Shown here one piece after another: positions 27,064 through 36,081 of a stretch of DNA of 64,000 nt (its first letter is position 1; each line of letters starts with the position of its first letter). A program made the translations under genes and the position numbers. The DNA comes from Rossellomorea vietnamensis. GTDB lineage: Bacteria > Bacillota > Bacilli > Bacillales > Bacillaceae_B. The stretch lies in NCBI RefSeq assembly GCF_008180615.1, contig NZ_VTEH01000011.1:147300-211299 (forward strand), given 5' to 3'. The notes beneath the pieces were generated by a model. The model was given only the letters and a program-made list of their open reading frames with translations. It was not told where the DNA came from and did no database searches.

Positions 27064-27960
27064 TCACAAGTTTTCCATCAATCGTTTAGCGATTCTTTCA
27101 TAATCATCACGGTCAATGCCAGGCGCAAACTCTTCAGGCAGGTCCTCAAGGTTGGGAATCGGTGCTCCTTTAGGTGATCCTTCTTTGACCTCAAGCCTCT
27201 GTCCGCTTTCCGGATTGGTGCCTTTCCAGATCTGGCGGATATCGGCATAGTCCCCGACATCATTCCACGTGTAAAGAATATTTCCAATGCCCTGATCTTC
27301 AAATTTCCTGGCGTGGTCAAACTTACGGTTGGAAAGGTTGGGGATCGGGACCATCTTTTTCACATCCACACCCGTGACAATTTCCAAGGCTTTCGCATAT
27401 GCAAGGACATGAGTGCCGCCACGCACCAGCAAGTATCCGATCATCTCCCGGGCTGTTTCATTTTCGGTCATCTCGTAAACCCTCATTTTATGTGTTCGTG
27501 CACCGACCTCCAAAAAGAAGTTGTGAAGAAGGTCAAGCACCAGATTGCCGCTGGTGAAAACATTGTCGCCTGTCCAGGGACGCCCCATTGAATCACCCGC
27601 TAAAGCAGTTTGGGCGGACGCAATGAATTGAAGGGTATTCCGGCTGTCCTTTCCTTCACGCAAAGGTGTGACATCGGGGTCCCCAGTGTAAAAAGTGTTA
27701 CCCCTTGATAGCAGATTGATGGCATTCGATACGAGCTCCACATGTCCGAACTCCTCGGCCGTAATGCTGGCAACAAGGTCATAGAATGGCTTCAGTTTGT
27801 CTTTTCTTCTGAAATTGAAGGACTGGTACATATAATTATTCAGCGTTGACATTTCCCCGAATTTTCCACCCAAAAGCTCCTGGACGGCGGCAGCTGCATT
27901 GGGATCTCCATGTTCAGGGACGGGCAGGTCGATCAACAACTTATTCTCGCGCTTGAACAT
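27064..27960 (-). CDS. Manganese catalase
   Basis: 298-residue non-heme catalase of the ferritin-like fold. The di-manganese region includes LLGGKFGEMSTLNNYMYQSF, ITAEEFGHVELV (Glu and His ligands), NFFLEVGARTHKMRVYEM and the later VRGGTHVLAYAKALE. Length and the C-terminal proline-rich tail match manganese catalases of bacilli, including spore-coat types. AGGAGGAAGGT lies just before the ATG. It is second in an operon with a DUF2642 protein 13 bases upstream. It dismutates hydrogen peroxide. Confidence 0.93.
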   Translation of the reverse strand: MFKRENKLLIDLPVPEHGDPNAAAAVQELLGGKFGEMSTLNNYMYQSFNFRRKDKLKPFYDLVASITAEEFGHVELVSNAINLLSRGNTFYTGDPDVTPLREGKDSRNTLQFIASAQTALAGDSMGRPWTGDNVFTSGNLVLDLLHNFFLEVGARTHKMRVYEMTENETAREMIGYLLVRGGTHVLAYAKALEIVTGVDVKKMVPIPNLSNRKFDHARKFEDQGIGNILYTWNDVGDYADIRQIWKGTNPESGQRLEVKEGSPKGAPIPNLEDLPEEFAPGIDRDDYERIAKRLMENL

Positions 27961-27973
27961 ATACCTTCCTCCT

Positions 27974-28192
27974 TTATCCTCTTGGAATGACCCAAACGAT
28001 TTGCTGAGTGCGGATAAAGAAAGGTGATCCGCCTGACTCGACTACAATATGATCCGGCACCACATTCGAAAGCTTCCCGGAAACAGTCCCCCGGGTAGTC
28101 TGTACGGAAACCATACTGCCGATAATCCCGGACAAAGTCTCATAAACATAAGGATCATAACTGCTCACAAACGCAATCTGCTGTTCATTCAT
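27974..28192 (-). CDS. DUF2642 (YuzF-like) protein
   Basis: 72-residue protein. The segment LSGIIGSMVSVQTTRGTVSG and KLSNVVPDHIVVESGGSPFFI plus the ending RTQQIVWVIPRG are the LSm-like beta pattern of the DUF2642 family, common in spore-formers. First gene of the two-gene unit with the Mn-catalase, which hints at a spore or oxidative-stress role. GGGAG lies about 9 bases upstream of the ATG. Confidence 0.82.
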   Translation of the reverse strand: MNEQQIAFVSSYDPYVYETLSGIIGSMVSVQTTRGTVSGKLSNVVPDHIVVESGGSPFFIRTQQIVWVIPRG

Positions 28193-28280
28193 GATGTCAT
28201 CGCTCCCTTATAAAAACTTTAACAATTATTCATATGACCCAAGAACTCCGGTTAGACATGAAGAATCAGAAGGGGGAGAC

Positions 28281-28340
28281 CGCTTCAATGCGTTAAAGCG
28301 CTAAGAGGGACAGTCCCTTTCAACACTTTAAAGTGCTGAA
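28281..28340. repeat. 43-bp palindromic intergenic element copy
   Basis: CGCTTCAATGCGTTAAAGCG, core AAGAGGGACAGTCCCTTT, then ACACTTTAAAGTGCTGAA, upstream of the DUF2642 gene and next to a family C repeat. Confidence 0.75.
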
Positions 28341-28377
28341 CATATTTTTGATTTGGAAATTGGATGGCGTTTCTTAA

Positions 28378-28478
28378 TCCAGCCCCTCGGGATCAAATAA
28401 CCCCTGGAGAATAAAAGGGAAGACCGCCTTTTTTCTCTTTGGAACATTTGCCTGTCAGGGCTGAAAGGGCCGCTTCTG
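28378..28478. repeat. Intergenic repeat family C, copy 2
   Basis: AGCCCCTCGGGATCAAATAA, AATAAAAGGGAAGACCGCC, TTTTTTCTCTTTGGAACATT and TGCCTGTCAGGGCTGAAA match the copies at 13831 and 35327. It lies upstream of the cold-shock gene promoter. Confidence 0.8.
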
Positions 28479-28508
28479 CTTCTTTTTACCTGTGGGAAAA
28501 AATAGCAT

Positions 28509-28658
28509 TTGCTTTTTTAAAAAATATAAGGTATGATAAGGTTAATTATTCTTGTTCGGTCAGGTTAAGTTAGAAAAGTTTCGAACTTCTCGCTCTTGAT
28601 GAATTGAGCAACAATAGTAATAAATCGTGGATCAATATCCACACAGGAGGAAATACAC
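28509..28658 (+). promoter_or_regulatory. Promoter and long 5' leader of the cold-shock gene
   Basis: TTGCTT (28509-28514) and TATGAT (28532-28537) are 17 bases apart. Transcription would begin near 28544, giving a leader of about 115 bases before the start codon. Long structured leaders are typical of cspA-type mRNAs, where they act as RNA thermoswitches. AGGAGG lies 9 bases before the ATG. Confidence 0.7.
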
Positions 28659-28859
28659 ATGCAACAAGGTACAGTAAAATGGTTTAACGCAGAAAAAGGA
28701 TTCGGCTTCATCGAAATCGAAGGCGGAGAAGATGTATTCGTACATTTCTCAGCTATCCAAGGCGACGGTTTCAAAACTCTTGACGAAGGTCAAAAAGTAA
28801 CTTTCGAAACAGAGCAAGGCCAACGCGGTCTTCAAGCTACAAACGTTAACAAAGCATAA
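28659..28859 (+). CDS. Cold-shock protein, CspA/CspB family
   Basis: 66-residue single cold-shock domain. RNP1 is KGFGFIEI and RNP2 is VFVHFS; the opening [14 protein letters not shown] and the ending [11 protein letters not shown] are those of Bacillus CspB/CspD. It binds single-stranded RNA/DNA and acts as an RNA chaperone. Codon use is highly biased, as for abundant proteins. A long leader precedes it and a clean terminator follows. Confidence 0.96.
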   Translation: MQQGTVKWFNAEKGFGFIEIEGGEDVFVHFSAIQGDGFKTLDEGQKVTFETEQGQRGLQATNVNKA

Positions 28860-28865
28860 TTGTGC

Positions 28866-28895
28866 AAAGGGACTCTCTTGAGGGTCCCTTTTTTA
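28866..28895 (+). terminator. Rho-independent terminator
   Basis: AAAGGGAC and GTCCCTTT pair with an inner CTC/GAG extension, followed by a T run, directly after the cold-shock gene. Confidence 0.92.
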
Positions 28896-29100
28896 TGTTT
28901 ATTAATCAATCTGACTCATCCACACAAAGTTAATCAAATGGCTTAGGTCTGGGAAGTGGCTGCTGCACCGAGCAAGATGGTCGGAAAATGCCGGGTAGTC
29001 GATAGAATGGCAAAATTGGTTGATAGAAAATGGCTTGCAGAAAACATTCGATATATATCTTAAAGCATTTGCCTGCAGCGGTGAATATAAGGAGGAATTC

Positions 29101-30039
29101 ATGAAATATCTATACAATTATGCCTGGGAAAAGAACGAAGAGCACCTGTGTTTATTGGAGAAAGGTGCATTCTTTGGTCAAGAGGCAGATTCCGGATCCG
29201 GTCCAGTGGAAAGTTCATTGAAAATTGATCCCAGCAGGAGTCCGTTTATACGAGAAAGAATAAGTGTGCTTTGTGAAGGCAGCAATCTTGAACAATTGAT
29301 TGACAGTCTTAAAGAATTGCCTGAAATTCAAGACTCTTTTAAGGTGGTTTTTATCCAGGAGCCTGATTCTATTATTGATAAGAAAACCAGATTTAAAGCA
29401 CGTCGTGACATTGAACGCAGAATTGGACTGGAACTTAAGGGAGAAGCTGATTTAATCGATCCTCAGCTTGTCTTCGGTGTCATGAAAGTCAACGGAAAAT
29501 GGATATTCGGTGAGTACGTGAAGAATGAAGCCGTTTGGCTGCAGCATCAGTGGAAGCCCAACAGTTATTCCACTGCGCTCGGCACCCGGGTCGCCAGGGC
29601 AGTCGTCAACATCGCTGTTCCTGATCCTGCTGGAAAAAAAGTCATAGATCCCTGCTGCGGCATCGGAACCGTACTGATCGAAGGACTGTCAATGGGCATC
29701 GATATTTCTGGCAGTGATATCAACCACCTCGTGATTCCGGGTGTAAGAGAGAATATGGAGTATTTCGGGTTAGAAGGATCAGTTGAGAGACGGGATATAA
29801 GGGATGTGGAGGGAAATTATGATGCAGCCATCATCGACCTTCCTTATAATCTTTGTTCTGTCATCACTGAACAAGGGCAGCTGGAAATGTTCCAAAGTGC
29901 CCGCAGGTTTACCAAACGGTTAGTGGTCGTTACGATTGAAAAAGTAGACGAAGTCCTTGCTGCTGCAGGTTTTGAAATAACGGACCGCTGTATCGTCACC
30001 AAAGGGAATTTTCAGCGGGAAGTCCTGGTGTGTGTCTAA
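29101..30039 (+). CDS. TRM11-like SAM-dependent RNA methyltransferase
   Basis: 312-residue predicted RNA N-methyltransferase. The N-terminal half (to about 170) has a mixed fold without clear motifs. The Rossmann half holds KKVIDPCCGIGTVLIEGLSMG (SAM motif I, near residue 180) and the catalytic IIDLPYN, a variant of the D/N-PPY motif in which Leu replaces the first Pro. This arrangement matches TRM11/RlmL-type guanosine methyltransferases. AAGGAGG lies 6 bases before the ATG at 29101; an in-frame extension upstream has no ribosome site. Single gene with its own terminator. Confidence 0.78.
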   Translation: MKYLYNYAWEKNEEHLCLLEKGAFFGQEADSGSGPVESSLKIDPSRSPFIRERISVLCEGSNLEQLIDSLKELPEIQDSFKVVFIQEPDSIIDKKTRFKARRDIERRIGLELKGEADLIDPQLVFGVMKVNGKWIFGEYVKNEAVWLQHQWKPNSYSTALGTRVARAVVNIAVPDPAGKKVIDPCCGIGTVLIEGLSMGIDISGSDINHLVIPGVRENMEYFGLEGSVERRDIRDVEGNYDAAIIDLPYNLCSVITEQGQLEMFQSARRFTKRLVVVTIEKVDEVLAAAGFEITDRCIVTKGNFQREVLVCV

Positions 30040-30064
30040 ACGAAGCGGAAATATAACTGCCGCA

Positions 30065-30099
30065 CAAAAAATCTTGGGAACTTACCCAGGATTTTTTTA
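30065..30099 (+). terminator. Rho-independent terminator
   Basis: AAAAATCTTGGG pairs with CCCAGGATTTTT; a T run follows. Confidence 0.88.
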
Positions 30100-30254
30100 T
30101 GTGTCCTTTAATAGCCCTTTAACTAATCACTCCCTTGTTTTACCATATGCTTGTTCCAATAGCCTTTCACGAAAAAACAATTCCTTAGACACCCGAAATT
30201 AAGTATAATCAAAATGTATGAACTTATGAAAATATAAAAATGAGGTGTTCATCT

Positions 30255-31967
30255 GTGATTAAGCGTTTCTTCAGCTATTATCGTCCTCATAAAAAGCTGT
30301 TTTACATAGACTTTTTCTGTGCGATGCTGGTCGGACTTCTCGAGCTGGGCTTTCCGCTGGCCGTCTCCTATTTTATTGATGAGCTGCTGCCGGAAGGGAA
30401 CTGGGCCACCATCACGGCGGTAAGTGCCGGGCTTTTGACCCTTTACGTGATGAGTTCCGGTATGCAGTTTGTCGTCAACTACTGGGGACATAAGCTTGGA
30501 ATCAATATTGAAACCGACATGCGCCGCGAACTGTTTAATCATGTTCAGAGGCAGTCGTTCCGCTTTTTTGATAATACGAAAACGGGCCACATCATGAGCC
30601 GGATCACCAATGATCTGATGGATATTGGGGAGCTTGCCCACCATGGGCCAGAGGATTTCTTCATTGCCATCATGACGTTCATCGGGGCGTTCTGGATCAT
30701 GCTCACCATCAATGTGAAACTGGCGCTGGTGGCAATCATCATTGTTCCATTCCTTGTCTGGCTGATTTCTTATTCCAACATAAAAATGAATGCGGCCTGG
30801 ACGAAGATGTACGGAAATATTGCCGATGTAAATGCACGCGTCGAGGACAGTGTTTCGGGAGCCCGTGTGGTTCAATCTTTTACAAATGAAGAATATGAAA
30901 AAGAGCGCTTCAATACAAACAACCTGTTCTTCCGTAAGACGAAGCTGCAGGCGTACAAAGTGATGAGCTGGAATCTGTCCGGTATTTATATCACGACGAG
31001 AGTCATGACGCTTGTTATCTTGGTGTACGGGGCATGGCTCAGCTTTACAAATGAGCTGTCCTATGGGGAACTTGTCGCTTTTATCCTTTATCTGAATGCT
31101 CTTTTTAAACCAATTGATAAAATCAGTGCTCTTTTGGAGTTGTATCCGAAGGGGATGGCGGGCTTCAAGAGGTTTGCGGAGTTGATGGATGCGGAGCCTG
31201 ACATTGAAAACAGACCGGATGCAGTGGAGGTCCCTGTTCTAAAAGGTGATATCCGCTTTAAGAATGTCAGCTTTGGTTATGAGAATAATCGTACCATCTT
31301 GAATGACATGTCCTTCTCCATTCAATCGGGTACAACCGTAGCATTCGTCGGTCCTTCCGGTGCAGGGAAAACGACGATATGCTCATTGATCCCCCGTTTT
31401 TATGATGTCGAGGGAGGCGCAATTACGGTCGATGGCATCGATATCCGCGATATGACGAAAGAGTCTCTTCGGGCCAATATAGGAATCGTGCAGCAGGACG
31501 TCTTCTTATTCACAGGCACCCTGAGAGAAAATATTGCGTACGGCAGACTTGGGGCTTCGCAGAAAGACATCGAAGAAGCTGTCCGTAAAGCCCATCTTAC
31601 TGAACTGGTAGCCTCGCTGCCGGATGGCTACGACACCCAGATTGGTGAAAGGGGACTGAAGCTTTCCGGCGGTCAGAAACAAAGGCTGGCGATTGCCCGG
31701 ATGTTCCTGAAAGATCCTTCGATTCTCATTCTCGATGAAGCAACTTCGGCACTGGATACCGAAACAGAAGCCATCATCCAGGAAGCGTTGAACGATCTAT
31801 CAAAAGACAGAACGACACTGATCATCGCCCACCGTCTGGCTACTATTAAAAAGGCCGACCGCATCATGGTCATTACCGAAAATGGCATCGCAGAAGACGG
31901 TTCACATGCCGAACTCCTGTCTCAGCACAATGGAATATTTGCCAAACTTCATGCTCACCAGCATTAA
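30255..31967 (+). CDS. ABC exporter, fused membrane and ATPase domains
   Basis: 570-residue half-transporter. Six helices occupy about residues 1-310, with the coupling segment SRITNDLMDIGELAHHGPED. The ATPase domain has GPSGAGKTT (Walker A), QQDVFLFTGTLRENI (Q loop), LSGGQKQRLAIAR (signature), ILILDEATSALD (Walker B) and the switch His in IIAHRL. This is the multidrug/lipid exporter type that works as a dimer. The start is GTG at 30255, 7 bases after GAGGTG; an ATG 15 bases earlier overlaps that ribosome site. Single gene; substrate unknown. Confidence 0.9.
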   Translation: MIKRFFSYYRPHKKLFYIDFFCAMLVGLLELGFPLAVSYFIDELLPEGNWATITAVSAGLLTLYVMSSGMQFVVNYWGHKLGINIETDMRRELFNHVQRQSFRFFDNTKTGHIMSRITNDLMDIGELAHHGPEDFFIAIMTFIGAFWIMLTINVKLALVAIIIVPFLVWLISYSNIKMNAAWTKMYGNIADVNARVEDSVSGARVVQSFTNEEYEKERFNTNNLFFRKTKLQAYKVMSWNLSGIYITTRVMTLVILVYGAWLSFTNELSYGELVAFILYLNALFKPIDKISALLELYPKGMAGFKRFAELMDAEPDIENRPDAVEVPVLKGDIRFKNVSFGYENNRTILNDMSFSIQSGTTVAFVGPSGAGKTTICSLIPRFYDVEGGAITVDGIDIRDMTKESLRANIGIVQQDVFLFTGTLRENIAYGRLGASQKDIEEAVRKAHLTELVASLPDGYDTQIGERGLKLSGGQKQRLAIARMFLKDPSILILDEATSALDTETEAIIQEALNDLSKDRTTLIIAHRLATIKKADRIMVITENGIAEDGSHAELLSQHNGIFAKLHAHQH

Positions 31968-31974
31968 AACCTAA

Positions 31975-32009
31975 GAAACGCTCCATTCGGATGAATGGAG
32001 CGTTTTCTT
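31975..32009 (+). terminator. Rho-independent terminator
   Basis: AAACGCTCCATTC pairs perfectly with GAATGGAGCGTTT around a 4-base loop, followed by T residues. Confidence 0.92.
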
Positions 32010-32020
32010 GTTTAGTTGGA

Positions 32021-32075
32021 CTTTCGTGCTTTAAAGCACGAAGAGGGACAGTCCCTTTTCACACTTTAAAGCAAA
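32021..32075. repeat. 43-bp palindromic element copy, last in the window
   Basis: CTTTAAAGCACGAAGAGGGA, the CAGTCCC centre and ACACTTTAAAG, between two terminator hairpins of converging genes. No further copy is seen to the right. Confidence 0.8.
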
Positions 32076-32108
32076 GAAGCACCTGCTCCATACAACCAGC
32101 AGGTGCTT
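32076..32108. terminator. Hairpin terminator of the amidase gene
   Basis: AAGCACCTGCT pairs with AGCAGGTGCTT. On the minus strand it follows the amidase stop codon; the T run is short, so efficiency is uncertain. Confidence 0.65.
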
Positions 32109-32141
32109 AAAGATTTATCGACACATTCCGGGGCGTGACTG

Positions 32142-33608
32142 TCACCCAAACACAGGCAGCTTGCGGTGCTTCGTACCCTGCTCATACCCATAAGCGATTT
32201 CAAGCAGGACGGGTTCACTGTAAGCACCTCCGGTAAATGTTATTCCGACGGGTTCGCCTTTGGGGCTGAAGCCGGCGGGAACTGTGATGGACGGATATCC
32301 GGCCTTGGCGGGAATCATCGCTCCATAATTATTCGGGAAAACGATGGCATCCAGCCTATGTTCTTTCATGACAGCGTCAATACCGTTCTTTTTGGATAGA
32401 TATTGATCTTTTTCCAGTCTCTTCAGATAAACGGGATGGAGCAGGCCTTTTGTTTCTTCTGATTCTTCCAGCACCTTTTGGCCGTATTTTAAAGCTGGTT
32501 CGCCCGTCTCCTTGTTGAATTTGATGATATCTCCCAGATTGCGAATACCAACAGCCGGATCGATCGCTTTCAAGTAAGCATTAATGCCGGACTTGAATTC
32601 ATATAGCAGGACATTGATATCCCAATCAGCTTCTGTGGAAGGAATCTCTACAGAATCTATAACTTCCGCTCCCAGCTCGGCAAGCTTGTCAACAGCACTA
32701 TTCATGATCTCCAGCTTATCCTCATCCAAATAGTCAAAATAAGTACTGCGCGCAACACCTATCCGTTTGCCTTTAACTCCTTCCGCTAAAAGGTGATCCG
32801 TATAATTGGTTTCAAGCAATTCATTGGAAGCTGTAATGGCATCTTTTTCATCCACACCCTGAAGTGCCTGCAGCAAAACAGCAGCGTCTGTAACCGTGCG
32901 TGCCATTGGACCGGCAGTATCCTGTGTATGAGAAATAGGAATGACCCCCGTCCGGCTGATCAGCCCGACAGTCGGCTTGATGCCAACAAGCGAGTTCTGG
33001 CTGGCCGGACTTAAAATCGATCCGGATGTTTCTGTCCCCACAGATACAACAGCGAGATTGGCGGCAATCGCAGCTGCTGACCCTGCACTAGATCCGCCAA
33101 CCATGAAATCAGCTCTATATGGATTCAATACCTGGCCGCCTCTTGAACTGTAGCCGGTCGGCATCTTTTCTCCCATAAAATTAGCCCATTCCGTTAAATT
33201 GGTTTTTCCGAGAATGACTGCACCTGCTTCACGCAGTTTCTTGACAAGGAAGGCATCTTCCTTCGCATAGGAATCTGCAAGAGCTAATGAACCGGCACTC
33301 GTATGCATGTTATCTCCGGTATCGATATTATCTTTAATTACTATAGGAATACCGTGAAGCGGACCTCGGCTTCCTTTCGTTCTTCTTTCATAGTCAAGGG
33401 AAGCAGCAATCTGCAGGGCATCCGGATTAACTTCAATCAAAGAATTGATGGCCGGGCCTGACTGGTCAATCTCGGCGATTCTATCCAAATACATCAACAC
33501 CAAGTCATGAGAGCTGACTTCCTTATTGTCCAGTTTGAGCTGGATGTCTTCAATTGCTGCTTCTATAAGCCAATCGTTCTTTAAATTTTCCAAGCGGGGA
33601 TCTATCAC
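32142..33608 (-). CDS. Amidase signature family hydrolase
   Basis: 488-residue amidase. The Ser-cisSer-Lys triad is visible: Lys in IPIVIKDNI, the cis-Ser in [13 protein letters not shown] and the nucleophilic Ser in [13 protein letters not shown]. No signal peptide at the chosen start, so it is probably cytoplasmic. The GTG at 33608 (VIDPRLENL) is chosen because GGAAG lies 6 bases upstream; an ATG 13 codons earlier lacks a well-placed site. Amidase-family members hydrolyse diverse amides. It is not part of a GatCAB operon, so a tRNA role is unlikely. Confidence 0.87.
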   Translation of the reverse strand: MIDPRLENLKNDWLIEAAIEDIQLKLDNKEVSSHDLVLMYLDRIAEIDQSGPAINSLIEVNPDALQIAASLDYERRTKGSRGPLHGIPIVIKDNIDTGDNMHTSAGSLALADSYAKEDAFLVKKLREAGAVILGKTNLTEWANFMGEKMPTGYSSRGGQVLNPYRADFMVGGSSAGSAAAIAANLAVVSVGTETSGSILSPASQNSLVGIKPTVGLISRTGVIPISHTQDTAGPMARTVTDAAVLLQALQGVDEKDAITASNELLETNYTDHLLAEGVKGKRIGVARSTYFDYLDEDKLEIMNSAVDKLAELGAEVIDSVEIPSTEADWDINVLLYEFKSGINAYLKAIDPAVGIRNLGDIIKFNKETGEPALKYGQKVLEESEETKGLLHPVYLKRLEKDQYLSKKNGIDAVMKEHRLDAIVFPNNYGAMIPAKAGYPSITVPAGFSPKGEPVGITFTGGAYSEPVLLEIAYGYEQGTKHRKLPVFG

Positions 33609-33931
33609 AAGATTCTTCCTTTCTTTTATCAAAAATGGATTGGTCATTTGTGTTCAGAGGTGCAGTAACCCCTCCCAAACAAAATCTCTACCGTTAGTAT
33701 ACTATCAAAGTAAGATAAATCCCTTTTTCAGGAACTCAAGAAATATTGGCTGTTTTCACCTGAATTGTTCGGATGTCCACGAATACTAAAGTTTTTCTCA
33801 ATTGCTTACCAGGATATTTCCGGTGAATTGTGGGGGTATCTTAAAAAGCAGCAAAGTTTACGATAAGAGCCTAAATATTTCATCATCACCGGGGTATAAG
33901 TAATACAACAACATAGACGGGAGGATACACG
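33609..33931. other. Divergent intergenic region, amidase / zinc peptidase
   Basis: No gene seen. It must hold the promoters for the leftward amidase and rightward peptidase. A pronounced GGGAGGGG on the minus strand near 33668 lies too far from any start to serve as a ribosome site for the amidase. Confidence 0.5.
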
Positions 33932-34777
33932 ATGAAATGGAAAGGAAGACGAGGGAGCTCTAATGTAGAAGACCGACGCGGAATGGGAGGAAAAACCATT
34001 GCGGCCGGAGGAGGGATCGGTGGAATCATCCTGGTTCTTCTGTTCACTTTTCTTGGCGGGGATCCAGGTGCGCTTTTGAACGGCTTCGATGGGAGCAGCA
34101 CGCAGAGCGGGGAGCCCTATCAGGCGACCCAACAGGAAGAGGAACTGGCTGACTTTGTATCAGTGGTGCTGGCGGATACAGAGGAAGTATGGTCAGAGGT
34201 TTTTGAAGAGCAGGGGATGACGTATGAGGAACCGACACTGGTTCTGTATACCGATAGTGTTCAATCCGCATGCAGGACATCAAGTTCAGCGGTTGGACCA
34301 TTTTATTGTCCAGGAGATCAGAAGCTTTATATCGATCTGAGTTTTTATAAAGAACTTCAGCAAAAATTCAAGGCTCCGGGTGATTTTGCAATGGCATATG
34401 TAATTGCCCATGAAGTCGGCCATCATGTGCAGACATTACTTGGAACCAGCGATGAAATTATGCCGCTCCGCAATCAATTAAGCGAGACGGAATTCAATAA
34501 ATACCTCGTCCGATTTGAACTTCAGGCGGATTACTACGCAGGAGTGTGGGCACATCACGCACAAGGAATGGATCTGCTGGAAGAGGGAGACCTTGATGAA
34601 GCCCTGACAGCAGCGAGTGCAGTAGGAGATGACACCATCCAGGAAAGGTCAAGGGGCTATTCAGTGCCGGAAAGCTTCACACATGGAACCTCAGAGCAGC
34701 GAAAGAGCTGGTTCTATAAAGGTTTTGAAAATGGAACCATTGAAGGCGGAGATACATTTAAAACCAGGGATCCATAA
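33932..34777 (+). CDS. Neutral zinc metallopeptidase, YpfJ family
   Basis: 281-residue membrane-anchored protein. The basic start MKWKGRRGSSNVEDRRGMGG and the helix at about 26-42 (AGGGIGGIILVLLFTFLGG) match the family. The extracellular part has CRTSSSAVGPFYCPGDQKLYIDL with two conserved Cys, the zinc motif HEVGHH near residue 162, and RFELQADYYAGVWAH supplying the third ligand region. GGGAGG lies 8 bases before the ATG. The physiological substrate of the family is unknown. Confidence 0.9.
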   Translation: MKWKGRRGSSNVEDRRGMGGKTIAAGGGIGGIILVLLFTFLGGDPGALLNGFDGSSTQSGEPYQATQQEEELADFVSVVLADTEEVWSEVFEEQGMTYEEPTLVLYTDSVQSACRTSSSAVGPFYCPGDQKLYIDLSFYKELQQKFKAPGDFAMAYVIAHEVGHHVQTLLGTSDEIMPLRNQLSETEFNKYLVRFELQADYYAGVWAHHAQGMDLLEEGDLDEALTAASAVGDDTIQERSRGYSVPESFTHGTSEQRKSWFYKGFENGTIEGGDTFKTRDP

Positions 34778-34866
34778 GGGTGATTTTTTAAAAAAACCCC
34801 GCAAGAGAATAACGGGTTCTGTTTTGAAGTACAAACTTCTAATTAGCCAAAGAAATGGTAGAGTGA
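34778..34866. other. Intergenic start of a 675-bp non-coding stretch
   Basis: Contains AAAAAACCCCGCAAGAGAAT, a decayed relative of the terminator at 35245-35284. Between the zinc peptidase and the YhcN-like gene (34778-35452) lie this remnant, a family B repeat, two hairpins and a family C repeat. Confidence 0.5.
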
Positions 34867-34984
34867 TTTCCACTCCAGATGCGTGACTCCGCGGGGCGTG
34901 CGGTGAGCCTCCTCGGCTTCGCCTGTGGGGTCTCACCTGTCACGCTAGTCCCGCAGGAGGTCACGCACCTTGCGTTCCAATCGA
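34867..34984. repeat. GC-rich intergenic repeat family B, copy 2 (inverted)
   Basis: Reverse-oriented counterpart of 5210-5328. Shared blocks include GCGGTGAGCCTCCTCGGCTT and TCTCACCTGTCACGCTAGTC. Outer arms CACTCCAGATGCGTGACTCC and GTCACGCACCTTGCGTTCCA allow it to fold into a long hairpin. Confidence 0.8.
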
Positions 34985-35174
34985 ATCATTGCTAGATTTT
35001 TTATATTTAACTATAATTAACAACTCTCCTTCATATTAATATTAGGATTGAAAGTGTATAGGAAATTGTCCCACAAATTTTGAAGAACAAAAAGTTCTGT
35101 CATTTGCTATTTAGGGTGCATTTCGTTTAACTAATTGAACAGATTTACCAGCGAGAATACCGCTAAAGCAACCA

Positions 35175-35216
35175 AAAAGGAGTGTCAAAATCAATGCGAT
35201 TAGACACTCCTTTTAA
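35175..35216. terminator. Long hairpin, terminator-like
   Basis: AAAAGGAGTGTC pairs with GACACTCCTTTT around a 17-base loop with A/T runs outside. On the minus strand one arm contains a ribosome-site-like AAAAGGAG ahead of a 27-codon TTG frame (35111-35194). Whether it ends transcription or hides that site is open. Confidence 0.6.
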
Positions 35217-35244
35217 TGTGTAATTGTTATTTTTTACTCGAAAA

Positions 35245-35284
35245 CAAACCCCGCAAGAGAACCAAAATTCTCAAGCGGGGTTTC
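35245..35284. terminator. Rho-independent terminator-like hairpin
   Basis: AAACCCCGCAAGAGAA pairs with TTCTCAAGCGGGGTTT around a short loop. No gene ends immediately beside it; it may belong to a lost gene. Confidence 0.7.
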
Positions 35285-35326
35285 CATGATAATTAGGAAA
35301 CTGGATAACTTTAACTATGTTATCCG

Positions 35327-35449
35327 TGTCTAGCTTCGGCGCCTAGCCCCTCGGGGTCAAATAACCCAAAGAGAATAAAAGGAAAGCCCGCCTTTTTTTC
35401 TCTTTGGAACATTTGCCTGTCGGGGCTGGGCAAGGCGCCTGCGCTTTTC
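35327..35449. repeat. Intergenic repeat family C, copy 3 (most complete)
   Basis: Nested arms: GGCGCCTAGCCCC with GGGGCTGGGCAAGGCGCC, then CCAAAGAGAA with TTCTCTTTGG, and the family blocks GGTCAAATAACCCAAAG and GGAACATTTGCCTGTCGG. It abuts the end of the YhcN-like gene. Confidence 0.83.
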
Positions 35450-35452
35450 AAT

Positions 35453-36004
35453 TTATCGTGCGTTAGGAAAAATCCTTCTAGTCATTTCACCGAATTCCTC
35501 AAACAACCCTTCAACTGGCTCTCCGTTTTGAAGATCATCTCCATAGCCCCTCATTCTTTCAACAAAATCAGGATTTGAAGATACGTACACGTTTTCAATG
35601 TTCTGCTCTGAATCTTTTACAGCTTTAGCAACCTTCTTCTCGATGTCTTTCGTTACTTCACCTTCAGAATTATCTTCAAGCATGACGGCAACGAAAGCAT
35701 TGTTCTCCGTCATGATGACATTTGCCTGTTTGACTTCTTTAAGCTCGTTCACTTTTTCAGCTGCCTTTTCAGACGACTCCATTCTTCCTTCACCGTTATT
35801 CATGTTATCGCCAAACATACTGTTATTGCCATTATTGCCGTTGTTTCTTCCATTCATATCATTTGCGTTATTTCCATTGTTGTAGCCGACATTCTCAGGC
35901 TGAAGATTGTTATCGCTGGCATCATTTCCTCCATTAGCCATTCCGCAGCCTGCCATAAGGAACAAACCTGTCAATACGATCATAAACCTTTTAAGGTTTT
36001 TCAT
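35453..36004 (-). CDS. YhcN/YlaJ family sporulation lipoprotein
   Basis: 183-residue lipoprotein. The signal MKNLKRFMIVLTGLFLMAGC ends at the lipobox Cys. An Asn/Gly/Asp-rich linker follows (about residues 22-75). The YhcN/YlaJ domain covers the rest: AEKVNELKEVKQANVIMTEN, NAFVAVMLED and NVYVSSNPDFVERM. Such proteins are located in the spore inner membrane or cortex region. GGAGGG lies 7 bases before the chosen ATG; a frame ten codons longer would break the signal peptide. Confidence 0.87.
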   Translation of the reverse strand: MKNLKRFMIVLTGLFLMAGCGMANGGNDASDNNLQPENVGYNNGNNANDMNGRNNGNNGNNSMFGDNMNNGEGRMESSEKAAEKVNELKEVKQANVIMTENNAFVAVMLEDNSEGEVTKDIEKKVAKAVKDSEQNIENVYVSSNPDFVERMRGYGDDLQNGEPVEGLFEEFGEMTRRIFPNAR

Positions 36005-36081
36005 AATTTTCCCTCCAAATCTAATATTGTTCAAGGATAGATTTTGCAGGAGGGTGAAAAACTATGCATATTTTAAAAAAG

